From Acanthamoeba sp. SK_2022b (lineage: Eukaryota > Discosea > Longamoebia > Acanthamoebidae), in NCBI GenBank assembly GCA_027943245.1, contig JANDJZ010000293.1:1-59705 (forward strand): 59,705 nucleotides of DNA, written 5' to 3'. The position numbers and the translations under genes are program-made. Under the pieces are notes generated by a model. The model saw only the letters and a program-made list of their open reading frames with translations, searched no databases and was not told where the DNA came from. Of the stretch, positions 24,855 through 36,433 are shown piece by piece. The stretch's first letter is position 1. Every line of letters starts with the position of its first letter.

Positions 24855-26100
24855 TGTGTTGTATCCGTAGCAATCGGCGAAGCGAGTAATTGTGTTGCAG
24901 TACTCGAGCGTGGAGGAGGAGGGCGAGGCCCAGGCCGACGGCTCCTACGTGTTCCAGCTCTCCACGCCCCTCATCACCTACACCATCAAGGCGCCTCATA
25001 AGGTGCGCCCTTGCTCCTCCCGTCTGAGCTCCACTCTCTATCTCTCCCCTCCACGAGGGCGCTGTCAGCTCATCGACGCTCTTCACCCTCGTCACGCACA
25101 CGCACACACGCGTGGCCACACAGGTCGCCGCAGAGGAGTGGATCACGGCCATCGAAAAGGCCAAGCAGGGCAAGCGCAAGTCGGCCAAGAAGGGCGGTAC
25201 GCTCCGACGCCCCGCGCTGCCACCAATGGTGCAACTCACGGTTGGCGCGCGCGCGCGCGTGCATGTGTGCGGAGAGCAGATCCGTTGAGCGGGGAGGGCG
25301 ACACCAAGATGTCGCTCCTGTCTTCAGAGTCCGAGGACTTGGCCAGCGAAGAAGGTAGGCGGCGACCTCATCGCTTCTGCTCCCCCCTCGGGTGGTGGGT
25401 GGGTGGGTGGGCTCCAGCGTGGCTTGGCGTGGCGCGGCGACTGAGTCTCTCTCTCCCCCCCTGCGATGGTGTGTGCGGCGCCGCGCTGTTCCAGGCGGCA
25501 TCAACCCGCGCTTCGAGGGCGCCTTCCTCACCTACATGCTACCCGACGCGCGCAAGGAAAAGGTGCGCGCCGCTTATGTCCCCGCGCTAGGGTGCAGCAC
25601 GAGATGAAACTTGCGTGCGCGACAGGTGTACAAAATCAAGAAGGACTCGATCAAGATCGGACGCTCGTCCACGAACGATTTGATGATCGATGACTCGCGT
25701 CTCTCACGGGAGCATGCGCGAATCGACACGATCAACGATCGGTAACACAATTTTTGTTCGTTTTTTATTATTTTATTTCGCTGTTTTGATGTTTAATTTT
25801 GTTTATTTTGTTTATTTTTTTAATGTGCAATTTGTGGTTTTACGCCCACACGCTACGTGCGGCCATGGCAGGTTGGTGTTTGTGGACCTGGGCAGCAAGC
25901 GGGGCAGCAAAGTGAACCATCACATGTGCAACGGGCGGAAGGCGCTCAAGGACGGCGACCTCATCAAGGTGGGCCGCACCCGCATGCGTGTCTTCGGTAC
26001 CTCTCCCCATTCGTTTCCGCTCCACTCACTCGTGCACTCACCCATCTGAGCTCTCTTCTCCCTTGTCCACTGCGCAGCCGGTAAGCCAAACAAGCACTGA
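23127..26100 (+). CDS. PH-PH-FHA domain protein
   Basis: About 14 exons. Start ATG 23127 (MKKSESDGELNGSEDYFNLE) and an acidic/Ser N-terminus. PH domain 1: GYLFIQTKLVSQWKRRWCVW, GGYALYYYKDKN, KHFVRIASPKRLFSVSADSD, then WYDVWHSYLKEAIQ. Linker helix: PLIRLQYSVWLEKAASMVKA. PH domain 2: AGSLELESQKSPGTWKRNRF then LKGRHLYYYPHNKG, ADGSYVFQLSTPLITYTIKA, AAEEWITAIEKAKQGKRK. Linker: INPRFEGAFLTYMLPDARKE. FHA domain: VYKIKKDSIKIGRSSTNDLM, DDSRLSREHARI (GRS, SREHA core), LVFVDLGSKRGSKVN, LKDGDLIKVGRTRMRVF, and the tail AGKPNKH-stop. PH domains bind phosphoinositides or partners; FHA binds phosphothreonine. A membrane-recruited phospho-dependent adaptor is inferred; no catalytic domain is present. Three introns contain long (TG)n tracts. 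Confidence 0.88.
24094..24156. repeat. (TG)n in intron of the PH-PH-FHA gene
   Basis: 63 bp of TG repeat between exons ending ..DEELAE and starting WYDVWHS. Confidence 0.95.
24341..24421. repeat. (TG)n in intron of the PH-PH-FHA gene
   Basis: About 80 bp, interrupted twice by GG near the 3' end. It starts shortly after the donor of the exon ending KLDAAN. Confidence 0.95.
24793..24853. repeat. (TG)n in intron of the PH-PH-FHA gene
   Basis: 61 bp of TG repeat in the intron that splits PH domain 2. Confidence 0.95.
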
Positions 26101-26204
26101 GCGCGCGTTTTGGCTTGGAGAAGGAGAGGAGTTGTATTTACAATCGTTTATTTTCTCTTTCTTTTACATATTTTTTTTTTAAAAAAAACACTCTTGTTTG
26201 TTGT

Positions 26205-26753
26205 TCACTTTTTGTTGTTGTTGAGGGTCTGTGCGAGCCACTCCATGCCCTCGAAGACGCCGAAGCCGGTGGTGGCCGATGAACCCTGGCAGCACACCTG
26301 TCTGCCGCGCCGCAGCTCCTCGTCGAGGCCCAGCTGGGCCATGACCTTCTCGACGTTGAGCGCCTGCGAGTAGTCCTGCTTGTTGGCGAACACGAGCAGG
26401 GCGGCCTGCTTGAGCTCCTCCGATCGCAGCATGCCGGCGAGCTCCTCCCTGGCCTCCTCGATCCTGTCTTGGTCGGCGCTGTCGACGACGAAGATAACGG
26501 CGTCGGTGCCGGTGTAGTAGTGTCGCCAGAGCGGCCTGATGCGGTCCTGGCCGCCGACGTCCCACATGGTGAAGTGTATGTTCTTGTAGGAGACCGTCTC
26601 CACGTTGAACCCGATGGTGGGAATGCAGAGCACGTTCTCGCCCAGCTTCAGCTTGTAGAGGAGTGTCGTCTTTCCTGCCCCGTCGAGGCCCACCAGCAGG
26701 ATCTTGGCCTCGCGCGTGAACCCGCCAAACAGTCGCTGCAGAATGTTACCCAT
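26205..26753 (-). CDS. ARF-family small GTPase
   Basis: Vesicle-coat-recruiting GTPase of Golgi/endosomal membranes; 182 residues, intronless. It begins [12 protein letters not shown] (Gly2 for N-myristoylation, amphipathic helix). Motifs: P-loop [17 protein letters not shown], switch [12 protein letters not shown], interswitch W, switch [23 protein letters not shown]4 FANKQD, and G5 SSATTG. The core is close to class I ARFs; the C-terminal third ([20 protein letters not shown]) departs from the ARF1 CATSGDG pattern, so it is a divergent paralogue or ARF-like protein rather than clear ARF1. Convergent with the PH-PH-FHA gene (104 bp apart). Confidence 0.95.
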   Translation of the reverse strand: MGNILQRLFGGFTREAKILLVGLDGAGKTTLLYKLKLGENVLCIPTIGFNVETVSYKNIHFTMWDVGGQDRIRPLWRHYYTGTDAVIFVVDSADQDRIEEAREELAGMLRSEELKQAALLVFANKQDYSQALNVEKVMAQLGLDEELRRGRQVCCQGSSATTGFGVFEGMEWLAQTLNNNKK

Positions 26754-27048
26754 TGCTTGTATGGTATTGTTATTGGTCGCGGAGAGAGGAGCGCTTTGTG
26801 TTTTCGCTTTCGTTTAGGTTTAGTTGTAGTTGTCTGATTGTCCAACAATCCACCTTACCCCGTTTTGTCCCCGCCCCTCGCCTACGTGAACGGCACGACG
26901 TCAGCACCGCCAGGCGCCAGCGTTGTTCCATGAAAAGAATTCATATCGACATCTACGTAGATGTCCGCAATAAATCTTTCGATACAAACGCGTAACTTGT
27001 TGCCTCGCGTAGCGTGGTAGCACGCAGGGACGACGCCTCCCCTCCTCG
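26754..27048 (-). promoter_or_regulatory. ARF promoter region
   Basis: This 295-bp gap contains GACGTCAGCACC at 26897-26908, matching the ACGTCAGC core seen upstream of two other genes. The distal part is the 3' flank of the convertase. Confidence 0.35.
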
Positions 27049-27977
27049 TCAGTGGCCGCGCACCGTGAGGATGGCCCGGTTGAATTGCCCTGCGTGATGT
27101 GTGTGTGTGTGTGTGTGTGTGGATGGGTCAGGCCAGTTTCAACAAGGGCGGGTCAGGGACTGAGGCCTACTCACCGACGAAGCCGCTGACTTCGTCCGAG
27201 AGGATGAGCTTCCACACGCCCATGGGGTTCTCGCCCCAGTGGCGCACGGAGGTGAAGGTCCAGCCGGTGTAGTGCGCGTGGCGATCGCCGTGCGGCACGG
27301 CCAGCACGCTCTTCGTCCCCGTGGGCGACACCAGCACCACCCGAATGTCTGATGACGGGGGACAATGCAGAGGCGAGTGAGCGGGAGTGGGAGTGGGAGT
27401 GGGAGCGGGAGCGCGAGTGGGAGTGGGAGTGGGAGTTTAAGTGTCATGAAGTTTACCTCCTCGGCGTGTGTGGGCTGCTCTCAGGTTCAGCTCGACGTGC
27501 TATCCCACAAAAGGTTAATTAAATTAGCCAGCCATTTAAAACATAATGATATCAATACTAGAAAAAAAATTAAAAATAAATAAATAAATAACGCAAAAAG
27601 GAGGCGAACGAACCTCAACGGAGAAGGCGCGGTCCACGGTGAAGGTGACCGTGACGCCGTGCGCGTTGTTGTCGGGGATGTCCTGTTGGCCAACCAGCCC
27701 GAAAGACGAGTCGACTCCCAATGAGCGATCGATGGGCGAGAGAGAGAGAGAGAGAGAAGAGAGCAAGCACGTACGAGTGCGGGGAGGGACTGGTTGGTGC
27801 TCACGAAGGGCACCACGTTCGGGGGAAGCAGCGCGCGCGATCGGTCGGCCGCCATCGTCACGGCCGCGCCAGTGTTCACCAGACCGAACCCATACTAGTA
27901 CATCATCATCGTCATTCATCATCACATCACCGTTAAGGGCGAGCTCCCCTCTGGAACTGGGTTTTGGGGAGGGGGCC

Positions 27978-28039
<62 letters not shown>

Positions 28040-28779
28040 GTGTGTGTGTATACCTTGTGGTTGACGTGCAGGCCGGCGCCGTTGTTGACCCAGCCCGAGT
28101 CGGTAACGTCGTTCTTCCTCGCCGTACGGATGAGAATGTTTTGCACGTCCTACACACAAAAGGGGAGGTCGTCATCATACGCGTGCGTGCGTGCGTGCAG
28201 AACAGACAGGCAAAAGGCGGAGCGAGCGTTGCGCGCGTGCGCGGCATTTGGGACCCGCCGCGAGGACGCAGCGATGCAGAGTGTTGGGAGAGAGGGGGGA
28301 GGGGGAGCCCGTACCCGCCAGCCGAGGTCGGGATTGGCCTCGAGCATGAGCGCCACCACGCCCGAGATCATGGGCGCCGCTGCTGACGTACCGCCAAAGC
28401 GGGAACTGAATTTAAATAAATAAATAAAAGAATATAAAAAAGTTAATTTCAGCTGATATTTAAAATAAAATTCTGAACGAACCTGCATTGGCCATGTACG
28501 GCGGTGGTGCTGACGCCGGGCGGCGACGACGGGGAGCTCGCGATGACGCAGGCGCCCTGCAGCAGCGATAGGAGGCGGTGGTGAGGAGGAGGAGGCGTTT
28601 CCTTTCTCACGCCGTGGCCCGTGAGCGCCGTACCTCTTCGCTGTAGGTGGCGTGGCGACCGTTGCCGTCCACCGAGGCGATCGTGATCGTGTAGATGCTG
28701 TTGGCATACTGCAGTGCAAGAGCGACCAATCAGCTTATTCAATGCGATCCGTATGCATATGTGTGTGCGCACTTGTTGC

Positions 28780-28811
<32 letters not shown>

Positions 28812-28853
28812 TGCGCGCGTGTGTATGTATGTATGCGAGTGCGTGGTGTGTGT

Positions 28854-28912
<59 letters not shown>

Positions 28913-30859
28913 TGTGTCATACGCCGTCGTAGTTGACGTTGTCCTTGGCGCCTCCGTTTCCGCCGGCCCAGACGTAGATGGTGCCCTTGCCGTTCCTTCC
29001 GGAGGTGATGGCCTGGGCCATGGCGGCCAACAGCAGCGGGCCGGGTCCCTCCTTTCGCGTGCCGTCGTCCGTCGGGCCTGTGGTGAGCACCGGACATCAC
29101 CGCGAGCGATCATCAGCGTCAAGCGACACCAGCCGCCCATTGGTTGGCAGGCAGGCTTACCCCAGGACGCAGAGAACACAAAGTTCTCTTTCTCGCTGTG
29201 ATAGGACAAAGCCGACGCTTCCTGCAATTCACAAACCAAATCCGCCGTCAATTTACATTCACAAATAATACGAATACTAAAAAAATATTTTATAAACGAA
29301 ACTAAAAATGTGAAAAATAGAATAGAATAGAAAATAAAATATTTAATAAATAATGATTAAAAATAGACTACACACCATAGCGTCGGTGGTGGGCCCGGAA
29401 ATGAGTCGCTGGCCTCCCAGCTTAGCTCTGCATCACGCAGGCCAGTTAGTATGCGACCACCAACAAGCGTTATAGATTCGCGTGTGCGGGATGGCGACGC
29501 ACTTGTAGGCGACGCCCACGCCGCAGGTGCCATCGTTCATCCCGGCAAAGGCCAGTCCAGCACAGGCTATGGCCGACCATCAATCCACACGTGTAAGCGA
29601 TCCACAACCATCAATCTCAATGTGGTGTGTGTGTGTGTTGTGTTGGTGTGCGGTACAGGTTCCGTGTGTGTCGTCGTAGTTGACGGGCGACGGGTCATCG
29701 CGCTTGGAGTTCCAGTCATGAGACGCCGCTGCCATGAAGCGCGCCTCGCCGAAATCGCGGTGGCGCCACTCGAGACCGTCGTCCACGATCGTGATACCTG
29801 GCGCGACGTTCTTAGTTGTGGCTTCTGCTAGTGGCGGCTGCTGGCTGCGTGGACCACAGGTGGAGCGCCTCGCATACCAACGCCATTGCCGGAGTAGCCG
29901 GCCTCCCAGGCAGGCATCACGTTGAGGTCGACGCCGGCGCTGTTGTGGAGGTGCCACTGCGAGCTGTACAACGGATCTGCGCAGTGCGGCAGCAGTGCAG
30001 AGTTAAAAATCATTGTAAATAAAATACAACAATTTATATAATAATAATAATATTAATAATATTAATAATATTAATATTAATAATAATAATAATAATAAAA
30101 CGTAGCGACGGACCGTTGATGGCGGGGAATCGCTTCGCGTGGAAGCGTGGGTGCTGGAACCCGGCCCACTCAACATCGGGATGGTCATGTAGAGACCCCT
30201 CGATCTGGAGTAGAGGAAAGGGGAAAGAGGAAGAGGCAACCGGGAAAGGTTTTAAGCGACTTGTCGCCGTGTGTTCGAACACGTATGCGCAGAGGAGACG
30301 AGGTCAGCGACGTACGTCAGGCACGCTACGCTTGCGCGAGTGATTGGGATCGTGCTCGATAAGGAAGTAGTCCTTCAGGTTGGCCACCCTGCCCAGCACC
30401 CGGCACTAGCCGACATAAAAAAATTAGAAAATGATATATTTATTCTAATTTAATCATATATATATTTCGTGAGCTACAAAAGATACAAGAGGATGCATTT
30501 TTACTGATAAAGGACTTTTTTTTTCATAAAAAAAAATAATGGACAAAAAGAACGAAAGCGATGGAGGGAGTACGCCGTGTTCGGAGGCGATCTGTGCTAG
30601 CTTCACTTCGGTTTCGAAGGGAGATAGTGTGCTGGGGAACTTGATGGCCCACATAGACGAGTTGTCACTTGCTCGGGCCATCACTGGGAATAGATTCGTG
30701 TGAGGAATCTGGAGGCTTGACAAAAGGAGAAGGAAGGAACAATGCACCGTTCACGTCCGCACAAGCGGACGGCGCGTGGGAGGAGAAGAAGATGAACAGC
30801 GAACAGAGCGTCAAGAAGAGAAGGTGGGCCATCACTTTCGTGATCGATGGCGAGGACAT
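27049..30859 (-). CDS. Kexin/furin-like proprotein convertase (peptidase S8B) with P domain
   Basis: Secretory endoprotease that normally cleaves after paired basic residues. The ATG at 30859 opens a signal peptide (VMAHLLFLTLCSLFIFFSSH; SACAD). Propeptide: SMWAIKFPSTLSPFETEVKL then AQIASEHG, and LHDHPDVEWAGF..RFHAKR (autoprocessing-type basic site). Catalytic domain: DPLYSSQWHLHNSAGVDLNV, GITIVDDGLEWRHRDF (Asp), NYDDTHGTC (His), GTIYVWAGGNGGAKDNVNYD (oxyanion Asn), ASVDGNGRHATYSEEG, and SRFGGTSAAAPMISGVVALM (Ser). Linker exons: DVQNILIRTARKN and YGFGLVNTGAAVTMAAD. P domain: GVTVTFTVDRAFSVE, DIRVVLVSPTGTKSVLA, WTFTSVRHWGENPMGVWKLI, and the last exon GQFNRAILTVRGH-stop (donor GTGAGT after 27167 region, acceptor CACGCAG). 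No TM or Cys-rich tail follows the P domain. About 15 introns, several with microsatellites. Confidence 0.93.
27382..27436. repeat. (GGGAGT)n hexamer tract
   Basis: Hexamer GGGAGT/GGGAGC array in the convertase intron separating two P-domain exons; on the gene strand it reads as a C-rich polypyrimidine-like tract. Confidence 0.85.
27980..28050. repeat. (TG)n in convertase intron
   Basis: About 70 bp with one TCG interruption; on the gene strand it is (CA)n. Confidence 0.95.
28786..28917. repeat. Interrupted (TG)n in convertase intron
   Basis: Two TG blocks separated by a GTATGTATG/CGAGTGCG interval, between the exon NVNYDG and the exon YANSIYTITIASVD. Confidence 0.9.
30033..30098. repeat. 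(AAT)n-rich intron segment
   Basis: ATA/ATT triplet repeat with inverted segments (AATATTAATATT) in the intron preceding the DPLYSSQWHL exon of the convertase. It is very AT-rich against a GC-rich background. Confidence 0.85.
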
Positions 30860-31075
30860 CTTTTCCGAACGCACAGAGAAGGGGCTGGAGAGAGGGAGGA
30901 GTGCACGAGAGAATCAAAAAGGGGGTGCTCTTGCGCTTGTCCTGTGCTTGGTGTCTGTTTGCTTCGGGCGGTCCTCAGAAGAAAGGTCACGTTGCGGGCA
31001 GTCGGAGTTCAAACCAAACCTAAGTTACGTTTTTGTTTCCAAAATCGTTGGGAAGCAACAATGGCCAAAATGGTT

Positions 31076-33230
31076 TCAAGGTTTGTCCTCTGTGGAGAGG
31101 AGCACCCAGTCAAAGTTCCAGAGCGTGGGCTGGCCTTCGTGCACCTCCTTCCATGTGGCGCTCCACTCGAACGCTGTAATAACGTGTGTAGGGGTGAGCA
31201 CAAGCGGCCAAGTGGAAGATTGGAGTCTACAGGGGGTACGCTTCTGCTGCTGGTGGGTGGGACCGCTGATGGCCAGGGCAAGCATTCGATGCTCAGGGTT
31301 GATCACCATCTCATGCGACGTCACCTTGGTATCGATGCCTGAGCGAGCCACGTTCAGTGTTAAGTGGACGAGTGCAAGCACAGATCAACTCCCCCCCCCA
31401 CCACACACAGCAGCGAGCGGATCGGACCTCCAAAGGCGAAGGCCGGCTTGCCAATGTCCCCGCGAAGGTCGTAGCGAGACGAGATGCCGTTGGCAGGGTC
31501 GCCCAGGGCCAGCGGGTCCTCCTGCCAGTTGTTGTACTGCAACAGCTCACCGTGGGCCTGGAACATGAAAATGGTAGTGAGTTAGACTAGTAGTCTAACA
31601 AGACGCAAGCAAGCCGAGCCTATCATCCGAGATATACCTTCACCGAGTCGACAAGCGTGTGGTTGCTGGTCAAATGAAGATTTTTCAGAGTGTAAGAAGA
31701 AGAAGGCGGTGGAGGAGGAGCGAGAGAGCCCATACCGGCGGAAGATATTGGCGCGGGGGCAGTGGGCGTAGGAGTAGCTGTTGCCATACTTCTCAAACTC
31801 GGCGGGCCAGCCCGACATGTTGTAGATCCACTCGAAATAGGGCACGTTGTAGGAAGGCCAGTAGCCCTGGTGCTCCAGCACATGGCTGCGGCACGCGTCC
31901 AGGTCATGGTGAGCCGCCCCAGTTCAAGGACTTGGGGGCGGGGAGGGGAGGGGAGGAATGGCTCGAGCGCGCGTACGTGACGTCACCAGCCATGTGGAAG
32001 CCGGGTATCTGCTCGACGATGCGCAGCGTGTCGGGCTTCAGTGGGCTGCCAGGTTGGAACTTTTTGTAGTCCACCACCATCCACTGGTTGTTGTAGGTGC
32101 CTGAGTTTTGCTGGACGAAGATGTCGGTCCATTCTTTGCCCGTGTTGGCCAGGCGGTTGGCCAGCATGGCCCTCTGCCAACACAGAATCGAGCCCTGCGC
32201 GCGCGTGTATATCGGTATCGCGCGTGAGATCAGTATGACTCGCTGGGTTTGGAAAAGCTGTTATGTAAGAGGTACCTTGGGATGGACGTGTTCGTACAGG
32301 GACTTGTTGTAGACGGCATTGGTGGTCTCGAGGGCTACCAGACCTGTTTATGCAAACGCGGCACCGTGAGCCCTCGTGCGCGATGCTTCGGTGCCGTAGG
32401 CGTGTCAGGTACCTGAGCTCATGGTGTACCAGTCGTCCTTGGACGACAGCATTCCGGGGCGAGACGAGAACGAGATGTTCACGGCGGCCACGCCGTCGAT
32501 GGGTATCGAGTAGTGCTTGTAGATTCGGTTCATGCTGTAGTAGTCGGTCTTGTGGGTCACGTTGTGTTAGTGCGCAGATAACAAGCCAAGCGATCGACCA
32601 TGTTGGGTCGAAGCGCGCAGTACCCAAGTGGTGTGGCCAGCGATCAGGTCGGATTTGTCAGGCAGCAGCCTAATGAGAGCCTGTGCATGCGTGTGCGTGT
32701 CAGAGAGCCAAGGCTGGGTGAGCGTTGATTGCGAGCTGTGCTGGTCAATTGACACTGGCGTACACTGCAGTCGGTGAACTCGAGGGGCGCCTCAGGCTTC
32801 GTGAATGACCTGCGCACACCCAGCTGGGGGAACAGTGTGGCCAAGTCCTCGATGTCCCCTGCATGCATAACACCGGTTCGGCAACCACGCGCACGTGATT
32901 GTTAAAATGACAGTTGTGGAATGTCAACATTGCCTGACAATGGTGAGCCGAGTACCGGCAGAGTTGAGCAAATACAAATCGAACGACGTGAGGTTCCTGT
33001 GGGGTGCGGGGCTTGCTTCGTATCCCTACAGGTCGGCCAATGTCGACGTCAATCATAGTATGATCACATCAAAATGCCGCAACTTGGCCTTACCGCAACG
33101 AGTCCTTCAAACTGTTGGATGATGAGGTACACGTGCATCCAGTAGGTCGACGAATGCCTCAGCCTCTCACTGCAACACCCGGTTGTTAGTGGCGTGCATG
33201 CGGCCATCCTTGTTTGTGGAGAGGTGTGAT

Positions 33231-33282
<52 letters not shown>

Positions 33283-33941
33283 AGTCAAACCTCATGATGC
33301 GAGCCCACTCGAGCTGCTTGGTGAGGTAGTCGCGCAGGCCCTCTGAAACGGGCTTTGCGTGGAACAGGTTGGAGTCGTAGTTCGTGTACCAATCCGAGAT
33401 CTGCTTGGCCGTCAGGTAACCCTCTGCGTGTCAACAGGCGCCAATTGGGTTAGTCGCACGTGCGCCCAGCGCCACGTGTGAGCAGTCGGTGCGCACCCAC
33501 ATAACCGGCGGAGAACATCTGCTGTTCGGGCGAAAAGACGGGAGAGGCCTTCACATGCAGCACGTCCCAACCCGTTACGTTCAGACCTAAAACGTTGACA
33601 TACAGGTGAGGCCCTCATAAGTTTTTGAGCTACTTGGCTGCGGCACAGATCCATGCGCAGCTTTAAGGCTGCCCATAACTCCGCCAGAATGGGGAAGAGG
33701 AGGGGGCACTACCAGGAATGAGGAAGCCAGTGGCAGCAGTGGGGCCGTCGGTGTAATCCGCAGGCACCGCGTGGTAGAGGCCCGAGGAGGGGTCGAAGCG
33801 CACCGCAGCCGCCAGGGTTCCCGAAGCAGGCACCTTGGCCGAAAGCGCAGCAGGCAGAAGCGACGCAACGAAAAGGACGGCTGCCATCACGCACATCTGC
33901 GCCATGAAGGAGCACCGTCTGTATCTATGAGATTCCTCCAT
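31076..33941 (-). CDS. Phospholipase B-like (PLBD/lamina-ancestor family) hydrolase
   Basis: Secreted or lysosomal Ntn-hydrolase-fold amidase/phospholipase family. Start ATG 33941; MAAVLFVASLLPAALSA is the signal peptide core. Blocks in order: GWDVLHVKASPVFSPEQQMF, LRDYLTKQLEWARIM, YWMHVYLIIQQFEGLV, EAPLEFTDCSALIRLLPDKS (Cys of DCSAL at the family's nucleophile position), DLIAGHTTW, MNRIYKHYSIPIDG, SSKDDWYTMSSGLVALETTN, GTYNNQWMVVDYKKFQPGSP, LRIVEQIPGFHMAGDVT, GYWPSYNVPYFEWIYNMSGW, YSYAHCPRANIFRR, WQEDPLALGDPANGISSRYD, GIDTKVTS. It ends FDWVLLSTEDKP-stop at 31076. All family blocks are present, so it looks intact. It shares an 89-bp divergent promoter with TSR2. Confidence 0.93.
33233..33281. 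repeat. (TG)n in PLB-like intron
   Basis: About 48 bp of TG repeat between exons RLRHSSTYWMHV and ..WARIM. Confidence 0.95.
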
Positions 33942-34030
33942 CTTGGGCGAAGACGAAATAAACAAGGTTTGGGTAACAAAAAAGAACACAAAAATGCAAA
34001 AGAAAAATTAAAAGAAAAAAGAAACGAAGG

Positions 34031-35086
34031 ATGGAGATGGAAGGAGAAGCACCGGCAGCGCAGTCGACGGGACCGGCCCCGATGTCGTGGGCCTCTGCAG
34101 CGGCAGCCACTGCAGCTCCTGCTCACCCGCCCGCGGCTGCCCCAATCCAGACGCCGACGCCAACGACGCCGGCGGAGCCTGCCCTGCCTCCTCTGCGTGA
34201 AGGCGAATCGAACTGGAGCCTCTTTGTGAAAGGAGTACACTACGCCATCGACTTGTGGACCATAATCGAGCTCGCTCTGGCCCACGGATTTGGCGGAAAG
34301 AACACCCCGCAGAAGGTTCAAACACTGGAATATGAGATACGTCTCTTCCTTCCTCTACAATCTCACGGCCGCATCATCAAGCGTCCCACTCTCTTCAAAC
34401 GATTTGAACAAATTGCAAGCCCCAGATTGAGAAAATTTTCAATGCAGACATGCGCGTTTACTCAATGTCAACCCACCTTTCACGTGGCCAGTTGACAAAA
34501 AGTTGTTGTGTTGTGGCGTGCACCTCTTGGACATGTTCGATAGCAAGCGGAAGAAGGTGGCGGACATCGATGAGGTGGAGGACTTCCTCTACGACTACCT
34601 GGGCGATAAGCTGAGGGTGGAAGCCGAAGACGGATCCGTCGAGGAGGTGCGCACGTGATCGCATCTTCCTTTCCTCTCCACTTCATCAGGGGAGAGAGAG
34701 AGGACGTCTAAGGCTGGCGTACATGTGCGTGTCGCAGGTGTCCGACATCCTCATCGACCTGTACGACTCCATCTACAAGGACGGCAACATCGCGCCCTTT
34801 GAGAAGCTGGAGAAGGACTGGCTGGCCAAGCAGGCAAAGATCGCCAAGACCGAGAGGCCGCGCCGAGAGCGATCCTCCTCATCCTCCTCTGCCGCAGGTT
34901 TGTTGCCATATGGCGCGCGTGGTTGGGTGTGTGTTGCGAGGCGCGTATGAGTGTCTAACCTGGTGGCACGTCTTTACAGGGACGTCGACCACGCCCACTC
35001 AGGAGGTGGAGATGACGGAGGCGCCAGAGCCCAAGGTGGACGCGGACGGCTGGGAGACGGTGTCACACAAGAAGAAGAGAAGATAG
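34031..35086 (+). CDS. TSR2: Pre-rRNA-processing protein TSR2 homologue
   Basis: In yeast and man TSR2 chaperones ribosomal protein eS26 and supports 20S pre-rRNA maturation. Start ATG 34031 and an Ala/Pro-rich N-terminus (about 55 residues). The conserved domain begins WSLFVKGVHYAIDLWTIIEL. The WGG motif of the family is FGG here (AHGFGGKNTPQK). An intron of about 170 bp separates it from DMFDSKRKKVADIDEVEDFL then YDYLGDKLRVEAEDGSVEEV, and the next exon has SDILIDLYDSIYKDGNIAPF. The C-terminus carries the acidic-then-basic tail DADGWETVSHKKKRR, a TSR2 hallmark. Four exons. Confidence 0.9.
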
Positions 35087-35393
35087 CACCACTTCGTACG
35101 TCGACTATGATTCGCGCGTCCTTGTAGAGTATTGTCCCTTCATCTTGCCTTGGGTCGGCTTGCTGCGTGGGCACTTTGAGATGTAGAGCTCTCGTAGTCA
35201 CAGCGAGGGCGCAACCTTGCTGTTGTGGTTTTCTCGTAGAATTTCTCAGTGTTTTTCCGTACAGTGCTTGCGTGACCTCGCAGAGAACCCAAGAGGCCGA
35301 AACGATCGTGCTCCACGTTTTACATTGGATTGGCGTGATAGAAGGTAAATAGAGACACCAGCAAGCGTTCAGACATCTGCCGTGCAGTCGAAC
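35087..35393. other. Intergenic, 307 bp
   Basis: 3' flank of TSR2 and promoter of the glycosyltransferase-like gene; no coding signal was recognised. Confidence 0.5.
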
Positions 35394-36370
35394 ATGAATG
35401 CCACGTCTAAGAATTTCTGCGTGGCACTGTTCATCTTGTTCATGCTCTTCCTAGTGTACCACGTCATCAGCACATTCCATCCACCGAGCTTTCCCTCCAC
35501 GCCCACAGAGCTCATCAACTCGGCAGGTGGAAATCCAGCCACGATCGATGAGAATGACAGATCTGTAAACGATTTCGACGATGAAGATGAAGAGCCAGAG
35601 GAGGTGCTATCGGATGAGGTCACGTTCCTGTTCGCCATTATCAACATGAACCGAAAGGCTCACTTGGGAATCGAGAACTACACGTTCGAGAAGGACTATC
35701 TCGAGCAACTCAAGAACATTCTGCGACGCTACAAGCCTGAGAAGATGCAGATAATCATACAGCGCAAGTACTATGACTACATCAAGGATGATCTCTACGA
35801 CGGCGTCGATGTGCGATTCGTCGAGCTCGAGGATCTGCGCGGTTGGAAGCACTACGAGAGCATCGAGCTCATCCGCAACTCGCCGTGGTGGATTCCCGCC
35901 ACGCCGTGGCTCGCCAACGTGCCCCAGGGCTACAGCGACCTCTACAACCCCATCGTCATGCACAAGCTGCTCTGGCTGCGCGACCTCTCCGTGCAGAACC
36001 CGTTCAAGACCAAGTACTTCGTCTGGCTCGACTCTGGCGGCATCTGCACGCCCCGCATCAACCCCGACTACGGCATGTCCATCGCCAACTTCAAGGAGAA
36101 GGCCAAGTGCGTCATCACCGCTCCTCTCAATCCTCGTGGTGCATGCGTCGCACGTAGCTGGAGCCCATTGAACTCATGCACGGGAGCCAAACGTTTGGGT
36201 GTGTGTGTCGGTTTTGATGCTGCAGAAACTACATGGACAAGCTCTTCATGGCTGTCACGCCCTACGCGATGAGCCACGAGCTCCACGGCTGCTACCGCGA
36301 GGCCATGCAGGTGCTCACCTTTGACCAGCCGCCCTGCTTCATCACCAAGGGTACACCTTGTGTGTTTGAG

Positions 36371-36433
<63 letters not shown>

